A stretch of 16,759 bases of DNA, from the NCBI GenBank assembly GCA_036939755.1, contig JALLAZ010000354.1:1-16759 (forward strand). Reading direction: 5' to 3'. The notes beneath the pieces are model-generated. The model saw only the letters and a program-made list of their open reading frames with translations. It searched no databases and had not been told where the DNA came from. This document shows positions 15,049 through 16,759 of the stretch, in pieces. This DNA comes from Stephanodiscus triporus (lineage: Eukaryota; Bacillariophyta; Thalassiosirophyceae; Thalassiosirales; Thalassiosiraceae). Made by a program: the position numbers and the translations under genes. Numbering within the stretch: position 1 is the stretch's first letter; each line of letters begins with the position of its first letter.

Positions 15049-16423
15049 GAAAGAGAGATCGAATGCGATTTTTGCGGAGAAATAAAAAAGGGACGTGAGA
15101 GATATTACGTGAGCATTGTCGAATCCTTGCATTTTTTCGGACCATTATATCGCCGGGGAGGGAGAGAGAAAACAGGGACCCGCACGGGGGGGAGGGACGA
15201 AAGACAACACGAAAAATAAAACTCACGTCGTCGTCCACCCCGATCAGCACCTTGCTGTCGAAGTACCTCGTCCCGCCCCGTCCGCCGCTCGACCTCTTGG
15301 GATCCTTCGTCTTCCTCAACGCCCTCAGCCTCTGCTTCAATGCCTCCTGATGCTCCGGTCCTCCATCGACCGAGAAGCGATGGAGGACATAAACGCTCTT
15401 GAGCTTCGTCCGCACGTCCTTCTCTGCCATCTTGTTCCATAGCTTCCTCAACACCGCGTCGTATATGTCGTACTTTCCCGATATCTGGTACGTGACGCCC
15501 ACGAGTCGCTCGACGTGCTTGCTCTTGACGGGGGCGTCGTCCGGCCTCGTCGCCTTGAGCATGACCTGCTCGAGCTCCGAGGACGTGAGTCCCTTCATCT
15601 CGCGGTACACGTTCGTCGTCAGCTGCGCCGTCCTCTCCTGCGCCGCCCTCGTGGCGGTGAGGACCGTGTCCTTAACCGCGTTCGGATCGGGCATGCGATC
15701 GCGTATCGCCGAGAGGCCGCGGGTGAAGGTGGAGGGGGGGGGAGGACCGCGCCTCTTGTACGCGACCACGCGACCCTCGGAGCCGCCGCCGGAGCCGCCG
15801 CGACGACGGGAGGGGGACGACGGCGGACCGCCCCTGCCTCCCCCACGGGAGGAGGAGGAGGAGGAGGGGGGGGGGGAGGAGCCGCCGCGACGGGGGGGAC
15901 GATCGTCGTCGTAGTCGTAGTCGTCGCCCCCGTCGCGATCGACCGGCCGACGTCCGCCGCTCCCGCGCCCCCCTCGTCCGGAGGAGGACGGAGGACGGGT
16001 GGGGGGACCACCGTCGCGACGGACGCGACCGCCGCCACGGCCGGACGACGACGGGGCGCGTCCGCGGGGCGCGCGCCGGCGGTCGTCGTACTCGTCGGCC
16101 GTCGCGTCGTCGTAGTCGTCCGCGGCGTCGTCGTCGTCGTCGTCGTCGTCGACGTCGAATCCGTCGTAGTGAACGTCGACGTCGACGTCCTCGTCCTCGT
16201 CGTCGACGTCGTCGATCGGATCGCGCCCACCACTTCCGCGTCGTCCCGAAGACGACAGCCCTCCGCGACCGCGCGACGACGACGAGGACGACGAGGACGA
16301 CGACGATCGTCGCGGCGACGCGGACGACGACGACGACGACCGACCGGGACCGGAGGAGGAGCGCGCTGCCAGCGACAACTCCGTCGCCGTCCCGAGAGCC
16401 AGCAGTAGGAGGGCTATTCTCAT
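14186..16423 (-). CDS. Signal-peptide-bearing ENTH/ANTH-domain protein (two exons)
   Basis: Exon 1 is 16423-15227 (399 codons) and exon 2 is 14995-14186, giving 668 aa when spliced. The start MRIALLLLALGTATELSLA is a clear signal peptide, followed by a Ser/Arg/Gly-rich, acid-free stretch (about 21-67) resembling a transit peptide, then Asp/Tyr-rich and Arg/Gly/Pro/Ser-rich disorder to about 230. Residues 235-395 resemble the ENTH/ANTH superhelix: YREMKGLTSSELEQVMLKAT, a TYQISGKYDIYDAVLRKLWNKM helix pair and VRTKLKSVYVLHRF. Exon 2 continues with GYRAFLSRYAHYVL and further helices (to about 600), then an acidic tail of DEYD repeats. Known ENTH/ANTH proteins bind phosphoinositides and clathrin/adaptors in the cytosol, so a signal peptide is odd. 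No Phe follows the cleavage site, which argues against plastid stroma. I infer the periplastidal compartment of a complex plastid or another secretory location; mis-predicted start is the alternative. Confidence 0.75.
14996..15226 (-). other. Intron of the ANTH-type gene, with C38 tract
   Basis: On the minus strand the donor is GAC/GTGAGT and the acceptor CCATCCAG/CCGG, both phase 0. The polypyrimidine tract is a run of 38 C (G at 15010-15047 on the plus strand) ending 14 bases before the exon. The intron is 231 bases, a multiple of three, and has no in-frame stop, so unspliced message would still be read through with 77 added residues including a Pro run. Confidence 0.75.
15010..15047. repeat. 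38-base G homopolymer
   Basis: An uninterrupted run of G lies in the intron of the ANTH-type gene. Such runs are prone to sequencing and slippage errors, so the exact length is uncertain. Confidence 0.9.
16125..16160. repeat. CGT/ACG triplet tract coding poly-Asp
   Basis: TCG/GTC triplets repeat in the plus strand and encode consecutive Asp residues (about residues 92-106) in the ANTH-type protein on the minus strand. Similar tracts follow at about 16270-16345 and encode Ser runs. They give the gene a much higher GC content than its neighbours. Confidence 0.6.
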
Positions 16424-16759
16424 CCTTTTTCTTCTTCTTTACCCGGTCTGGACTGTGTTGTATTCTTCCGATGGGCGGGAGGAGGATGGAGTAGGAGGCG
16501 AGGGTCGGTGGAGGAGATGATGATGTGCCTTCTAGAGATCCGCCGGATCGAGTCCCTCGCGTCGAAAAAAACTCACGATATCTCTCTCTGAGGACATCAA
16601 CACGTGGAAGTCGAAGTCTCCTCTACGTTGCGTACCGTATAACACGCTGCATAAGCATAACGCGGCACAAGAGAATTGCAAGAAAGGCGGATCGTAGATA
16701 CATACCCAATTCTCATTTCTAACTAATTCCTACACATGTCCATAATTAGAATGACACAG
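16424..16759 (-). promoter_or_regulatory. Upstream region of the ANTH-type gene
   Basis: These 336 bases hold no supported gene. Directly before the ATG, the minus strand is a purine tract (AAGAAGAAGAAAAAGG). Plus-strand frames here are short and lack protein-like composition. The window ends within this spacer, so the next gene is not visible. Confidence 0.4.

Noticed and set aside
15515..16408. Long plus-strand frame opposite the ANTH-type gene
   Set aside because: Runs of Val, Gly and Arg are complements of GAC, TCC and CGG repeats in the real gene.
16540..16575. GGATCGAGTCC resembling a tRNA T-loop
   Set aside because: No matching stem arms or acceptor and anticodon stems could be found around it.

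Overview
The window looks like nuclear DNA of a eukaryotic microalga, most likely a diatom or related stramenopile. The reasons are short GT-AG introns (77-90 bases in one gene), compact mostly intron-poor genes, a Ser/Arg-rich presequence behind a signal peptide like those used for complex plastids, and spacing of only 130-200 bases between several genes. The assignment to a lineage is inference; no gene here is diagnostic by itself.

Layout. 1-920 has no convincing gene. 921-2887 is a discrete mobile element: inverted repeats of about 100 bp with matching ends (CACCCATA / TATGGGTG), flanked by a perfect 9-bp direct repeat (912-920 and 2888-2896). These are the hallmarks of a Mutator-like element. 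It carries no visible transposase; it holds a broken RecQ-like zinc-motif fragment (minus strand) and a minisatellite. Its right end lies 253 bases upstream of MRD1. 3141-5870 (+) is a five-RRM Mrd1/RBM19 ribosome-biogenesis protein. 6064-8766 (+) is a chromatin co-repressor-type protein with BAH, ELM2, SANT and a C-terminal Sin3-type PAH-like domain, an unusual combination. 8894-9685 (-) is a charged Lys/Arg/Asp/Ser-rich nuclear-type protein. It is divergent from 9855-10646 (+), a secreted, cysteine-rich, probably GPI-anchored surface protein with two related cysteine modules. 10647-12670 is a 2-kb non-coding stretch with small repeats. 12671-13983 (+) is a five-exon gene of unknown family, whose exon chain I reconstructed by hand. 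14186-16423 (-) is a two-exon gene for a protein with a signal peptide and an ENTH/ANTH-like membrane-trafficking domain, separated by an intron that contains a 38-base G/C homopolymer.

The genes do not form one pathway. Two plus-strand neighbours (Mrd1 and the BAH-ELM2-SANT-PAH protein) and the basic minus-strand protein are nuclear by character; the Cys-rich protein and the signal-peptide ANTH protein enter the secretory system. The strongest unusual items are the BAH-ELM2-SANT-PAH fusion, the secretory-pathway ANTH protein, and the complete Mutator-like insertion in the MRD1 upstream region.
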